Below, one piece after another: positions 9,831-19,217 of a stretch of 64,000 nt of DNA. How positions within the stretch are numbered: the first letter of the stretch is position 1; every line of letters begins with the position of its first letter. Source of the stretch: Maribacter aquimaris (GTDB taxonomy: Bacteria > Bacteroidota > Bacteroidia > Flavobacteriales > Flavobacteriaceae); the NCBI RefSeq assembly GCF_014596745.1, contig NZ_JABTCF010000015.1, positions 46,625-110,624 on the forward strand. Direction: 5' to 3'. Position numbers and translations under genes: made by a program. Under the pieces are notes generated by a model. It ran no database searches and was not told the DNA's origin. It saw nothing but the letters and a program-made list of their open reading frames with translations.

Positions 9831-10592
9831 CTATCGAACAAAAACAGGTTCGTGCTCTTTTAAGGTATGTTCCTTACTGAACATGTAATCATCACCATTG
9901 AAAGCGCGAAGTCCGTCCAAGGTTTTTACATCCTTATCCAAAATATAACGCACCATGGAACCCCTTGCTTTTTTTGCAAAGAAACTTATGATCTTGAGTT
10001 TATCGTTCTTCCAATCCTTAAAAATTGGGGTTATTACAGGTACTTTGAGTTTTTTGGTATCCAGTGCGCTAAAATATTCCTTGCTGGCCAAATTTATAAA
10101 CAACTCATCATCTTCCAATTCACTATTCAAATGGTCAGTCAATTCCTTTTTCCAAAATTCGTAAAGGTTCTTTTTACGACCTACCTTCAACGATGTACCC
10201 ATTTCAAGACGATACGGTTGAATCAAATCAAACGGTTTTAAAATGCCGTACAAACCGGATAATATGCGTAGCGTATCCTGAAGTTTATCAAAACGCTCCC
10301 CCGCAATCGAATAAGCATCGATTCCCTGGTAGACATCCCCATTAAAAGCATAGATGGCAGGTCTAGCGTTCGATGGATCAAACGGTACGGAAAATTTCTG
10401 GTTACGCTCCCAGTTAAGTTCCGCAAGGTTATTCGAAATACCCATTAATTCTGCCAATGCACTGGGTTTCTTCTTCGCCAGTACCTTGTTCAACTTTTCT
10501 GCCTGCGCTATAAAACGAGGCTGTGAAAACCTTTCAGTGGGTAATTCGCGTTCAAAATCCAGTGACTTTGCCGGAGAAACAACAATTTTCAT
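9831..10592 (-). CDS. yaaA: Peroxide stress protein YaaA (UPF0246/DUF328)
   Basis: 253 residues, full length. It begins with the family signature [13 protein letters not shown] and contains the conserved [21 protein letters not shown] and [23 protein letters not shown] blocks (quoted in parts). In E. coli YaaA limits free iron and DNA damage during peroxide stress and binds DNA; the same role is inferred. It stands alone on the minus strand, about 97 bp downstream of the pseudouridine synthase gene. Confidence 0.93.
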   Translation of the reverse strand: MKIVVSPAKSLDFERELPTERFSQPRFIAQAEKLNKVLAKKKPSALAELMGISNNLAELNWERNQKFSVPFDPSNARPAIYAFNGDVYQGIDAYSIAGERFDKLQDTLRILSGLYGILKPFDLIQPYRLEMGTSLKVGRKKNLYEFWKKELTDHLNSELEDDELFINLASKEYFSALDTKKLKVPVITPIFKDWKNDKLKIISFFAKKARGSMVRYILDKDVKTLDGLRAFNGDDYMFSKEHTLKEHEPVFVR

Positions 10593-10689
10593 ATGAATCT
10601 GTTTTACAGGTAAAAATAAAAAGGATTTGGATAGAAAACCACCTTAACCGAAAAGTAGTTATCAATACCGATATAAATGAAATTTATAC

Positions 10690-11712
10690 TTACTTGCTAT
10701 GCTTGGCGTACTCTTGCCATTTGGCAATACAATTCGCCATATCCTCCGGAAGCTCGGAATTGAAACGCATGAACTCACCCGTTACAGGATGTACAAAACC
10801 CAGGGTCTTGGCATGCAAGGCCTGTCGTGGCAAGATCTTAAAGGCATTTTCGACAAACTGTTTGTATTTTGTGAATGTGGTGCCTTTCAATATTCTGTCC
10901 CCTCCATATCGTTCATCATTAAAAAGGGTGTGCCCTATATATTTCATATGCACACGTATTTGATGCGTACGACCTGTTTCCAATTTACAGGACAATAAGG
11001 TAACATACCCCAAACGCTCCAAAACCTTATAATGCGTAACAGCCTCCTTACCTTCATCGCCCATAGGGAAAACATGCATCTGCAAGCGATTTTTAGGATT
11101 TCTGGCAATATGGCCCTCAACAGTACCTTGGTCATCCTCGACATTGCCCCAAACCAATGCAATATACTCCCGTTCAGATGTTTTGTCGAAAAATTGTTTG
11201 GACAGATGCGTCATTGCCGCCTCGGTCTTAGCCACCACTAAAAGTCCTGAGGTATCCTTATCAATACGGTGTACCAATCCGGGACGTTCGTTTTCGTTCG
11301 TTGGTAAATCCTTTGTATGGAACAATAAGGCATTGATCAAGGTGCCTGAGTAATTGCCATGCCCAGGATGTACGACCATGCCAGCCGGTTTATTGACCAC
11401 TAACAGCGCATCGTCCTCATAAACAATATCCAAGGGGATATCTTCCGGCGTCAATAATAACTCGTGCGGAGGATGCTCAAATAGAACCCTTACCTCATCC
11501 CCTGCCTTTACCTTGTAATTCTGTTTTACGATCTGTTCATTGACCCAGATATGACCGTCCTTTGCAGCTTGTTGTATTTTATTACGGGTGGCATTTTCGA
11601 TGAAATTCATCAAATATTTATCCACACGAAGCGGATCCTGCCCTTTTGAAGCGACGAACCTATGGTGTTCATATAGTTCTTCCTCGCTGGGTTCTTGAAT
11701 ATGTGGTCCCAT
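10690..11712 (-). CDS. RluA/RluD family RNA pseudouridine synthase
   Basis: 340 residues. An N-terminal S4 RNA-binding domain (about 28-75, LRVDKYLMNF...) precedes the catalytic domain with signature HRIDKDTSGLL, where Asp151 is the nucleophile. The sequence is closest to the RluD type, which modifies helix 69 of 23S rRNA; target specificity is inferred. It starts 3 bp after the PASTA protein stop, so the two form an operon. Confidence 0.92.
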   Translation of the reverse strand: MGPHIQEPSEEELYEHHRFVASKGQDPLRVDKYLMNFIENATRNKIQQAAKDGHIWVNEQIVKQNYKVKAGDEVRVLFEHPPHELLLTPEDIPLDIVYEDDALLVVNKPAGMVVHPGHGNYSGTLINALLFHTKDLPTNENERPGLVHRIDKDTSGLLVVAKTEAAMTHLSKQFFDKTSEREYIALVWGNVEDDQGTVEGHIARNPKNRLQMHVFPMGDEGKEAVTHYKVLERLGYVTLLSCKLETGRTHQIRVHMKYIGHTLFNDERYGGDRILKGTTFTKYKQFVENAFKILPRQALHAKTLGFVHPVTGEFMRFNSELPEDMANCIAKWQEYAKHSK

Positions 11713-11715
11713 ATA

Positions 11716-12306
11716 TTATTCTGAATCTGCCTTTATTTGTGCACGCTCAGTAATACTTCCGTTACCGCATACCAATTCTATTTTTGAGGTCTTGGGAAGT
11801 TTATCCCCAGGTTTAATATATTTACCCTTGTACTTGATCTGATAAACCATGTCTTTTCCAAGTTCGTCAATATAACTCACCCTTTGCACATCAAGACCAA
11901 CGGCCTTTAGCATGGACGAGGCATTACGCTGGGTAACCTGGATAATATTGGGTACGGTTACTTTTTTATACCCCGATGGATTTACCGTAAAATAGATTTT
12001 CCGGTCTTCCTTAACCTTGGTCCCTGCCTTTGGATCTTGTTCGATGATAGAGAACCTCGGATAATTGGGGTTGTAATTGGCAGAATCCAAAACCTCATAA
12101 CGCAAACCGACATTTTCTACTGTGGAACGCATATCCATCACCGACATTTTTGAAAAATCGGGTACCTCTACAAATTCACCATGATGCGTGGTGCTGTTCA
12201 ACCAGCGTAAAGTTACAATGACCAATACGACCGAAACCACTACGGCCAAAACCAATTGCACCAGAAAGGTACGACTCCGTAAAAAATTGAAAAATTGTCT
12301 CATCAT
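11716..12306 (-). CDS. Membrane-anchored PASTA domain protein
   Basis: 196 residues. A cytoplasmic tail of about 12 residues and one transmembrane helix (about 14-36) are followed by two periplasmic PASTA domains. The first covers about 45-112 (VEVPDFSKMSVMDM...), the second about 113-185 (VTVPNIIQVTQRNA...). PASTA domains bind peptidoglycan or cell-wall precursors in Ser/Thr kinases and PBPs, but no kinase or PBP domain is fused here. Location next to ddl (divergent, 201 bp) fits a cell-wall role. Met1 and Met2 are adjacent codons; either may start. Confidence 0.88.
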   Translation of the reverse strand: MMRQFFNFLRSRTFLVQLVLAVVVSVVLVIVTLRWLNSTTHHGEFVEVPDFSKMSVMDMRSTVENVGLRYEVLDSANYNPNYPRFSIIEQDPKAGTKVKEDRKIYFTVNPSGYKKVTVPNIIQVTQRNASSMLKAVGLDVQRVSYIDELGKDMVYQIKYKGKYIKPGDKLPKTSKIELVCGNGSITERAQIKADSE

Positions 12307-12507
12307 GTGATATTAATCGCACAAATATAGGAAATGAGGTATAACTTTGAACGACCACCTTCCCAAATATTGGTTAAAGACTGGGCAATTTCCAAAACTT
12401 TGATCAAACTCCAAAAAAAAACCACCAGGTTCAAAAGAAACCCAAGGCTTTTTCTTTACTTTGATTCTTGAAAGTTGCTTTACACTTAAATGTAAAAAAA
12501 GTAGGCC

Positions 12508-13491
12508 ATGAAGAAAAAAATCGCCATTGTCATGGGTGGTTATTCCAGTGAATATAAAATTTCACTCAAGAGCGGTAATGTCGTACATTCTTATCTTGAC
12601 AAATCACAATTCGACAGTTACCGTATCCATATTTTTAAAGACAAATGGGTTTACGTAGACGAGGATAAAACGGAATTTGAAGTGAACAAACACGATTTCT
12701 CCATTACCCCTAAAGGGAAGAAAATCACCTTTGACTGTGTTTTCAACGCCATTCATGGTACCCCTGGGGAAGATGGTTTGCTGCAAGCCTATTTTGAATT
12801 GCTTAAAATTCCGCAAACGTCGTGCAACTATTATCAAGCTGCCTTGACCTTTAGCAAACGGGATCTCCTGAGTGTCTTAAAACCCTACGGAATAAAATCT
12901 GCCCCATCCTATTATTTGAATATGGGTGATGAAATCGACGTCAATGCCATAGTCGCCAAAGTAGGGTTACCCTGTTTTGTAAAGGCCAACAAGGCCGGCA
13001 GTAGTTTTGGCATCTCCAAAGTTTATAAAAAAGAGGCCTTGCAAACTGCCATAGACCTAGCATACCAAGAGGACAACGAAATAATCATCGAAGCTTTCCT
13101 GGAAGGTACTGAAGTTTCTGTAGGCGTAATCAAATACAAGGGGGAAACCAAGGTTTTACCCATTACCGAGATAGTCACCGATAATGATTTTTTCGATTAT
13201 GAGGCCAAATACGAAGGAAAGTCCCAAGAAATAACTCCGGCCAGAATCAGTTCGGAACAGGCCAAAAAAGTCAGTGAAATTGCGAAATACGCCTATGAGG
13301 TTCTTAAAATGAATGGGTATTCGAGAAGCGAGTTCATTTTTGTCAATGACGAACCCTATATGCTGGAAATGAACACCACCCCCGGCCTGACCACGGAGAG
13401 CATATTACCACAGCAGGCCAAAATAGCAGGAATATCACTCACCGAGTTATTTGGTAATGCCATTATGGAAGTATCACCCAAAAACCCCTAA
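12508..13491 (+). CDS. ddl: D-alanine--D-alanine ligase
   Basis: ATP-grasp enzyme making the D-Ala-D-Ala dipeptide of peptidoglycan. 327 residues. It shows the N-terminal MGGYSSEYKISL motif, HGTPGEDG loop, the ATP-grasp core (FVKANKAGSSFGISK) and the Mg-binding MLEMNTTPGLT. Nine bases separate it from coaD, so the two are cotranscribed. The ddl/PASTA/RluD arrangement groups cell-wall functions. Confidence 0.97.
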   Translation: MKKKIAIVMGGYSSEYKISLKSGNVVHSYLDKSQFDSYRIHIFKDKWVYVDEDKTEFEVNKHDFSITPKGKKITFDCVFNAIHGTPGEDGLLQAYFELLKIPQTSCNYYQAALTFSKRDLLSVLKPYGIKSAPSYYLNMGDEIDVNAIVAKVGLPCFVKANKAGSSFGISKVYKKEALQTAIDLAYQEDNEIIIEAFLEGTEVSVGVIKYKGETKVLPITEIVTDNDFFDYEAKYEGKSQEITPARISSEQAKKVSEIAKYAYEVLKMNGYSRSEFIFVNDEPYMLEMNTTPGLTTESILPQQAKIAGISLTELFGNAIMEVSPKNP

Positions 13492-13500
13492 CTTTAACCT

Positions 13501-13956
13501 ATGAGACGCGCTATTTTTCCAGGTTCCTTTGATCCTTTGACATTGGGACACCACGATATTATAATGAGGGGCATTACGCTTTTTGATGAACTTATCATCG
13601 CTGTTGGGGTCAATGCCGACAAAAAATATATGTTCACCCTTGAGCAAAGGCTCGAATTCATTACACAGGAATTTAAAAATGAACCCAAAATTAAGATACT
13701 CACCTATGAAGGCCTTACCGTCGACTTTTGCGAAAAGGTACATGCTGGTTTTATTTTACGTGGATTAAGAAATCCGGCTGACTTTGAATTTGAAAAGGCT
13801 ATCGCACATACAAACCGTAAACTTTCGGATATAGAGACTGTTTTCTTACTGACTTCCTCAGGCAAATCGTTCATCAGTTCCTCAATCGTAAGGGATGTTA
13901 TTCGAAATGGAGGTAATTATTCCATTTTGGTTCCGGATACAGTAAGGCTCCAATAA
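13501..13956 (+). CDS. coaD: Phosphopantetheine adenylyltransferase
   Basis: Penultimate step of coenzyme A synthesis: ATP plus 4'-phosphopantetheine to dephospho-CoA. 151 residues, hexameric nucleotidyltransferase fold. The signature FPGSFDPLTLGH (T/HxGH motif) is at the N-terminus, RGLRNPADFEFE binds substrate, and ISSSIVRDV is the C-terminal ATP loop. The start ATG follows ddl by 9 bp. Confidence 0.97.
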   Translation: MRRAIFPGSFDPLTLGHHDIIMRGITLFDELIIAVGVNADKKYMFTLEQRLEFITQEFKNEPKIKILTYEGLTVDFCEKVHAGFILRGLRNPADFEFEKAIAHTNRKLSDIETVFLLTSSGKSFISSSIVRDVIRNGGNYSILVPDTVRLQ

Positions 13957-14044
13957 TTCGATTTTCACCTTCAATAGTAGCCAAAATCCAAATCTATAAA
14001 GGCCGAACTAGTGTAAAAAGGACAGGTTTCAATATGTTCATACA

Positions 14045-14145
14045 TATATTTGACTGACTTTATATCGTTTAAATCATGTATTACAACGAGTATTGCCTGA
14101 TTCACAACAAAGCTTAAGCAATTTAGAATAATACCCCTACTTTCG
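14045..14145 (+). promoter_or_regulatory. Two candidate promoter -7 boxes upstream of the PAS kinase
   Basis: TATATTTG at 14045-14052 is a perfect Bacteroidota -7 box and would give a leader of roughly 105 nt. TACTTTCG at 14138-14145 (one mismatch) would give a leader of about 10 nt. No matching TTG at the right distance is evident for either, so both are tentative. Confidence 0.35.
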
Positions 14146-14162
14146 TAAGAAATTACAACAAC

Positions 14163-17153
14163 ATGGTCAGGGAAACACAGACTAACATCAATAATTATTT
14201 AATTAAACAGCTGCCCACGGCAACTATTTTCTTGAATAACAACCTAGAGGTTACACATGTTTCTGACAAATTCGTTGATGATTTCGGATTGGTAAACGAT
14301 ACGATTATCGGTAAACGAATAGATGTATTATTACACACCATGAATGAAGATTGCCTTAACGACTTTAAAGCCAATCTTATGGGTAATAAAAGCCATACAC
14401 GTTGTGCACATTTTATTACCAAGGACAATCAGGAGAAAAGATTTGAATGGTCCAATGTACCTTGGTATGACGAAAATGAAAACATTATAGGTGTCATTGC
14501 CCAAACCGAGGATGTTACAAAAAAGATTCTGAACGAATTGAAACTAGAGAAATTGGAATCGCTCTTAACAGGTAAATCGGAAATAGCAAAAATAGGCACC
14601 TGGGAATACGATATAGAAAAAAACAGTTTACACTGGTGCGAAATCACCAGAAACATTCATGAAGTCCCCGAGGATTTTGTCCCAAACGTTGATACTGGCA
14701 TTTATTTTTACAAAAATGGTTTTAGCCGGAATACTATTTCCATGGCGCTTAACAACGCTTTGAAAAACAAAACCCCATGGAGTGAAAAACTTCAAATAGT
14801 CACCGCCACTGGAAAGGAAAAATGGGTGATTGCATCAGGAAAACCGATTTTCAACAATGACAAGTTGATTGGTCTCTTGGGAACTATCCAAGATATTAAT
14901 GACAGTGTATTATCACAAATAAAAATTAAGGAAAGCGAACATTTATTAAAAACGTTGATCGACAACCTTCCGATGAGTGTTTATATCAAGGACATCGAAT
15001 CCCGTAAGATTTTGGTAAACAAAGCTGAATGCGATTTTGCCGGAGTAGATGACCCCAAAAAACTTTTAGGAAAGAACGATTTCCAGATTTATGACAAAAA
15101 AACCGCCCAAGGTTTTAGGGATGAAGATCTAGAGGTCATACAAACCTTAACCCCTATTCTGGGCAAAGAGACAACGTGCAAGGCCAAAGATGGGTCAATG
15201 GCCACGATTTTAATCTATAAATTACCCCTATTCAATACCAAAAATGAAATCGAGGGTATTGTGGGCATGTCCCTGGACATTACCGAAACACGTGCAATTC
15301 AAAAGGAACTTGAAGAAACGGAACGGAATTTCAAAAGTATCTTCAATTCTTCATACCAAACGGCAGCCATACTCGATTTAGACGGTACACTAATCGAAAT
15401 CAATGATACGGCACTTGATGTTATAAAAAGTACTGCTGACAAGGTTATCGGAAAAAAATTCTGGGAAACACCTTGGTGGCCAAATGATGACAATGTCAAA
15501 GAAAGTCTTAAAAAGGACATAAAAAATACCGTGAAAGGCGATACGGTTCGAAAAGAACTTGTTTTACGTGACCATTCCCAAAATGGAATACCCATAGATT
15601 TTTCCATAAAACCCATTTATAATGATAACAACCAAGTGGTTTCATTATTGGCTGAAGGGCGGGTAATAACCGAAATGGTCACTGCTAGGGAAAAAATCAG
15701 GGAAAGTGAGATGAAATTCAGGACACTTTACGAACTCTCCCCAGTCAGTTTTGTCCTAAATGATTTTGAAACTGGTAATATACTAGATGTCAACCCTTCC
15801 TTTAAAAGTACTTTCGGGTATAAGCAAAAGGATATCGAAAAAATCGATTTTTGGCAGTTTCTTTTTGCAAAGAAAAAAGATGAAATACAGAAAAAGCTAT
15901 TGGCGAAAGGGTCTTTTGGTCCGTTTGATGCAAAATTAACCACTAAGGATGGCCGAAAACTTTCTGTAATCGTGAATAAATCAATGATCATCAACAAAAA
16001 AGGCGAGAAACTCGTCTGGACGATCATACAGGATGTTTCCGAAGCTGAGAAAAAAGAGCGACAGATCAGGGAAGAACGTAAATTGCTCAAAACGGTAATA
16101 GACAATCTCCCTTTAAACGTTTATATTAAAGATACCCAATCAAGAAAGATCTTGGTCAACAAAGCCGAGTGTGACTACCTAAATGTAAAAAGTGCTGCTG
16201 AAATAATTGGCAAAAATGATTTTGAGCTGTATGATAAGGATGTTGCCCAAATATCGCGTGATGAGGATTTGAGTGTAATGAATTCATTAAAACCTATTCT
16301 GGGATTAGAGAAGACCAACAAACGTAAGGATGGATCTATTACTACTTTTTTAATGTCCAAAATACCTTTAAAGGACGAAAACGGAAGTGCTAATGGCCTG
16401 GTAGGCATAAGTTTGGACATTACCGAATTAAAACGAAAAGAGGAAGAACTTAGAAACCTTATCAACGTAACTTCATTACAAAATAAAAAGTTACTGAACT
16501 TTGCCCATATCGTTTCCCATAACCTCAGGAGCCATTCTGCCAATTTCTCCATGCTTTTGGAATTTTTGGTGAATGAAAAAAATGAGGCCGAAAAACAAGA
16601 ATTGACAAAAATGCTTGTTGGAGCTTCAGATAATTTACTTGAAACCTTGGAGAACCTGAATGAAGTCTTGGCCATAGGGGCAAATCCAAATACCTCCAAA
16701 GAACCGATCAACCTCAATAGGAAGATTTCCAAGATCCAACAGAGTCTTTCGGTTACCCTAAAGAATAATAATGTCGAGATCATTAATACCATACCAGAAG
16801 ATGTCTTTATCAAGGCCGTACCGGCATATGCAGAAAGCATCATAATGAATTTAATCACCAATGCGGTAAAATACAAGTCTCAGGAACGAGACCCTAAAAT
16901 TGTACTTAGTTCGGCTAAAAAAGGAAAATATACCGTTTTAAGTATCGCTGATAACGGGATGGGTATTGACTTGAATAAATACGGGGACAAAGTATTCGGA
17001 CTATACAAAACCTTCCACGATCATCCTGATGCGAAAGGATTTGGGTTGTATATGTCCAAAAACCAGATTGAAGCCATGAATGGGAAGATTACCGTTTCCA
17101 GCGATGTTGGGGTCGGAACAACTTTTAACATCTATTTTAATGAAAATAATTAA
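14163..17153 (+). CDS. Multi-PAS sensor histidine kinase
   Basis: 996 residues with no signal peptide or transmembrane helix, so cytosolic sensing. Six PAS-like domains in series (about 10-125, 135-255, 260-385, 390-510, 515-640, 640-765), then a histidine phosphoacceptor (His786 in VSHNLRSH) and a GHKL ATPase domain (N-box NLITNAVKYK, G-boxes DNGMGI and KGFGLYMSK). PAS 3 and PAS 6 are copies of one another: both contain SRKILVNKAECD and GKNDF. The kinase overlaps a receiver-domain gene by 14 bp, its probable phosphorelay partner. The input signal is unknown. Confidence 0.93.
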   Translation: MVRETQTNINNYLIKQLPTATIFLNNNLEVTHVSDKFVDDFGLVNDTIIGKRIDVLLHTMNEDCLNDFKANLMGNKSHTRCAHFITKDNQEKRFEWSNVPWYDENENIIGVIAQTEDVTKKILNELKLEKLESLLTGKSEIAKIGTWEYDIEKNSLHWCEITRNIHEVPEDFVPNVDTGIYFYKNGFSRNTISMALNNALKNKTPWSEKLQIVTATGKEKWVIASGKPIFNNDKLIGLLGTIQDINDSVLSQIKIKESEHLLKTLIDNLPMSVYIKDIESRKILVNKAECDFAGVDDPKKLLGKNDFQIYDKKTAQGFRDEDLEVIQTLTPILGKETTCKAKDGSMATILIYKLPLFNTKNEIEGIVGMSLDITETRAIQKELEETERNFKSIFNSSYQTAAILDLDGTLIEINDTALDVIKSTADKVIGKKFWETPWWPNDDNVKESLKKDIKNTVKGDTVRKELVLRDHSQNGIPIDFSIKPIYNDNNQVVSLLAEGRVITEMVTAREKIRESEMKFRTLYELSPVSFVLNDFETGNILDVNPSFKSTFGYKQKDIEKIDFWQFLFAKKKDEIQKKLLAKGSFGPFDAKLTTKDGRKLSVIVNKSMIINKKGEKLVWTIIQDVSEAEKKERQIREERKLLKTVIDNLPLNVYIKDTQSRKILVNKAECDYLNVKSAAEIIGKNDFELYDKDVAQISRDEDLSVMNSLKPILGLEKTNKRKDGSITTFLMSKIPLKDENGSANGLVGISLDITELKRKEEELRNLINVTSLQNKKLLNFAHIVSHNLRSHSANFSMLLEFLVNEKNEAEKQELTKMLVGASDNLLETLENLNEVLAIGANPNTSKEPINLNRKISKIQQSLSVTLKNNNVEIINTIPEDVFIKAVPAYAESIIMNLITNAVKYKSQERDPKIVLSSAKKGKYTVLSIADNGMGIDLNKYGDKVFGLYKTFHDHPDAKGFGLYMSKNQIEAMNGKITVSSDVGVGTTFNIYFNENN

Positions 17154-17556
17154 CTCGATCTTTATCGTGGATGACGATCCGATTACCGTTTTCGGTATTC
17201 GGAAAATGCTGGATGCCACTGTAAAGTACAATACATTAAGCACCCATGTCAATGGCAAATTGGCTATCGATGACATAAAAATAAAACTGAACAGGGGGCA
17301 ACCTGTTCCTGAAGTCATTTTTCTGGATATCAACATGCCCATTATGGATGGATGGCAGTTTTTAGAGGATTTTACCGACCTCCCCATTAAAGAGAAGATC
17401 ATCATAAATATTGTAACCTCCTCAATCGACCCTATTGATTATGAAAACTGTGAGAAATACAAGAACAAAAGCCATCACGTGATCCGATTCAACAACAAAC
17501 CGATAACAAGGGCAAGAATAATCGAGATCACACAGCCTATGGGGCAAAACACCTAG
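17140..17556 (+). CDS. Stand-alone response regulator receiver protein
   Basis: 138 residues, a single REC domain: acidic cluster DDD at residues 11-13, phosphoacceptor Asp63 in FLDINMP, conserved Thr/Ser (VTSS) and Lys (NNKPI). No output domain. The ATG at 17140 is chosen because the receiver fold begins at once (MKIINSIFIVDDD); upstream in-frame codons lie in the kinase and read as unrelated residues. The 14-bp overlap with the multi-PAS kinase implies coupled translation and a cognate pair. Confidence 0.92.
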   Translation: MKIINSIFIVDDDPITVFGIRKMLDATVKYNTLSTHVNGKLAIDDIKIKLNRGQPVPEVIFLDINMPIMDGWQFLEDFTDLPIKEKIIINIVTSSIDPIDYENCEKYKNKSHHVIRFNNKPITRARIIEITQPMGQNT

Positions 17557-17573
17557 GCGGTTTCCCTTATTTC

Positions 17574-18161
17574 CTATTCCCCAAACAATGACCTGATATT
17601 GACATACGAATTGGTCAGTGCTTTTTTGATCTTCTTAGGACCTTTCCATTTTACTTTTACGATTCCCTCACTCTCTTGGCCGGTCAATTCCCCTTCATAG
17701 GAGGTTTTCATGGCGAACCAATGCACTTCCTTCAATTTGTACTTACCGTTGCGTTTGAAGACGTGATATGTCGTTTTAAGGAAGTTTTCGATCTCCAGCT
17801 TCTTAACGCCCGTTTCTTCCATGACCTCCCTAATGGCGCATTCCTCAATGGTCTCTCCCTTGTCCAATTTACCTTTGGGCAAATCCCACTTATCATCCCT
17901 ATAAATGAACAGCACTTTTCCCTTTTCATTGGTAACTACTCCCCCTGCTGCCACTACCTTGGGAATGGTCTTGCAGAATTTTTTAAGTAATTCCTCATGA
18001 TTCGGGTGATAAATGTAAGCTTGGGTCAACTTTCCCTTTGCCAAGGCATTTATCGCTTCATGCACAGCTTCGCTATTCAACAAGAAATATTTGCTATTTG
18101 CGATATCCGATAATTCATTTGTTAAAATCAGAGGTAATTCTTTAACAAAAACTTTATACAT
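17574..18161 (-). CDS. NUDIX hydrolase
   Basis: 195 residues. The Nudix box is complete: GKLDKGETIEECAIREVMEE followed by TG, matching Gx5Ex7REUxEExGU at about residues 97-119. The N-terminal 65 residues are a helical extension. Start ATG at 18161 (MYKVFVKE) is preferred over an upstream in-frame ATG that lies within pyrE. The substrate (nucleoside diphosphate derivative) is unknown. Its start codon is only 7 bp from the divergent pyrE start. Confidence 0.88.
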   Translation of the reverse strand: MYKVFVKELPLILTNELSDIANSKYFLLNSEAVHEAINALAKGKLTQAYIYHPNHEELLKKFCKTIPKVVAAGGVVTNEKGKVLFIYRDDKWDLPKGKLDKGETIEECAIREVMEETGVKKLEIENFLKTTYHVFKRNGKYKLKEVHWFAMKTSYEGELTGQESEGIVKVKWKGPKKIKKALTNSYVNIRSLFGE

Positions 18162-18165
18162 TTGC
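18157..18165 (+). promoter_or_regulatory. Candidate pyrE promoter -7 box overlapping the NUDIX start
   Basis: TACATTTGC at 18157-18165 matches TAnnTTTG and ends 3 bp before the pyrE ATG. A start site 5-7 nt downstream would put the mRNA 5' end at or next to the initiation codon, suggesting leaderless pyrE mRNA. The box overlaps the first codon of the NUDIX gene on the other strand. Confidence 0.4.
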
Positions 18166-18168
18166 GAA

Positions 18169-18810
18169 ATGGTTTTAGATAAAAACACGGCAAAAAAGAC
18201 TGCAGAGCTTCTACTGCAAATTAATGCAATAAAGTTGAAACCCGAAAATCCTTTTACATGGGCTTCCGGTTGGAAATCTCCGATTTATTGTGATAACAGG
18301 GTAATACTGTCCTATCCGACCATTAGAAATTATGTTCGGGAGGAAATGGCAAAACAGGTTGAAGCCCTCTATGGCAGGCCGGATGTGATCGCAGGAGTGG
18401 CCACAGGAGCTATTGGCCTTGGAGCATTGGTAGCTGATTATTTGGGACTACCCTTCATTTACGTGCGTCCTGAACCTAAATCACACGGCCGCAAAAATCA
18501 AATCGAAGGTTATATCGAACATGGTCAAAGTGTTGTGGTCATTGAAGATTTGATCAGCACGGGAAAAAGCAGCCTAAATGCTGTAGACGCCCTCTTAACC
18601 GCAGGTGCGAATATCAAAGGAATGCTGGCCATATTCACCTATGGCTTTGATGTGGCCTCCACGAATTTCGAAAAAAAGGAAATTGAACTTTACACCTTAT
18701 CGGATTATGCCCACCTGATTGAACAGGCATCGGATACGGGATACATCAAGGATGAACAATTAAACACTTTATTGGAATGGCGTATGAACCCTTCCCAATG
18801 GAAACAATAA
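18169..18810 (+). CDS. pyrE: Orotate phosphoribosyltransferase
   Basis: Pyrimidine biosynthesis: orotate plus PRPP to OMP. 213 residues. The PRPP-binding signature is VVVIEDLISTGKS. The start MVLDKNTAKKTAELLLQINA matches the usual flavobacterial N-terminus, so an upstream in-frame ATG (18091) is not used. It is followed after 9 bp by an SRPBCC protein gene. Confidence 0.96.
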   Translation: MVLDKNTAKKTAELLLQINAIKLKPENPFTWASGWKSPIYCDNRVILSYPTIRNYVREEMAKQVEALYGRPDVIAGVATGAIGLGALVADYLGLPFIYVRPEPKSHGRKNQIEGYIEHGQSVVVIEDLISTGKSSLNAVDALLTAGANIKGMLAIFTYGFDVASTNFEKKEIELYTLSDYAHLIEQASDTGYIKDEQLNTLLEWRMNPSQWKQ

Positions 18811-18819
18811 TGATTCGCA

Positions 18820-19212
18820 ATGCATATAGAAACCCCTAAAAACAAAATCAACAAAAGTGCAAAGGAAGTTTTTGAATTTCTTATCGATCTTCAGAATTTC
18901 GAGAAACTGATGCCTGAAAACATTGATAAATTCGAAGTTATCAATGAAGATAGGTTCCTTTTCGCATTAAAAGGAATGCCGCAAATCGTATTGCAGCGTC
19001 AAGAACAAACCCCAAACGATAAAATCGTATTAGGGGCAGCCAGTGACAAACTTCCATTTACCCTAACAGCGGATATCAAAGCCCTCGATAATGAATCTTG
19101 TGAAGTAGTGCTGAATTTCAATGGCGAATTCAATGCCATGATGGCCATGATGATCAAATCACCCATAACAAATTTTATGGGTACCCTTTCCAAAAACCTG
19201 GGTAACCTTTAA
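18820..19212 (+). CDS. SRPBCC family (START-like) protein
   Basis: 130 residues. Pattern of a small START/Bet v1-like hydrophobic-ligand-binding fold: an N-terminal NKSAKEVFEFLIDLQNFEKL helix region, alternating beta strands, and a C-terminal helix (MGTLSKNLGNL). No ligand can be assigned. It lies 9 bp after pyrE, same strand, and converges with birA (5 bp between stops). Confidence 0.8.
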   Translation: MHIETPKNKINKSAKEVFEFLIDLQNFEKLMPENIDKFEVINEDRFLFALKGMPQIVLQRQEQTPNDKIVLGAASDKLPFTLTADIKALDNESCEVVLNFNGEFNAMMAMMIKSPITNFMGTLSKNLGNL

Positions 19213-19217
19213 GATTA

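Noticed and set aside
10523..10998. Plus-strand frames opposite yaaA and the pseudouridine synthase
   Set aside because: They overlap two well-identified genes and lack any domain.
17080..17139. Upstream start for the receiver protein
   Set aside because: The 20 added residues are encoded by the kinase 3' end in another frame and do not belong to the receiver fold.
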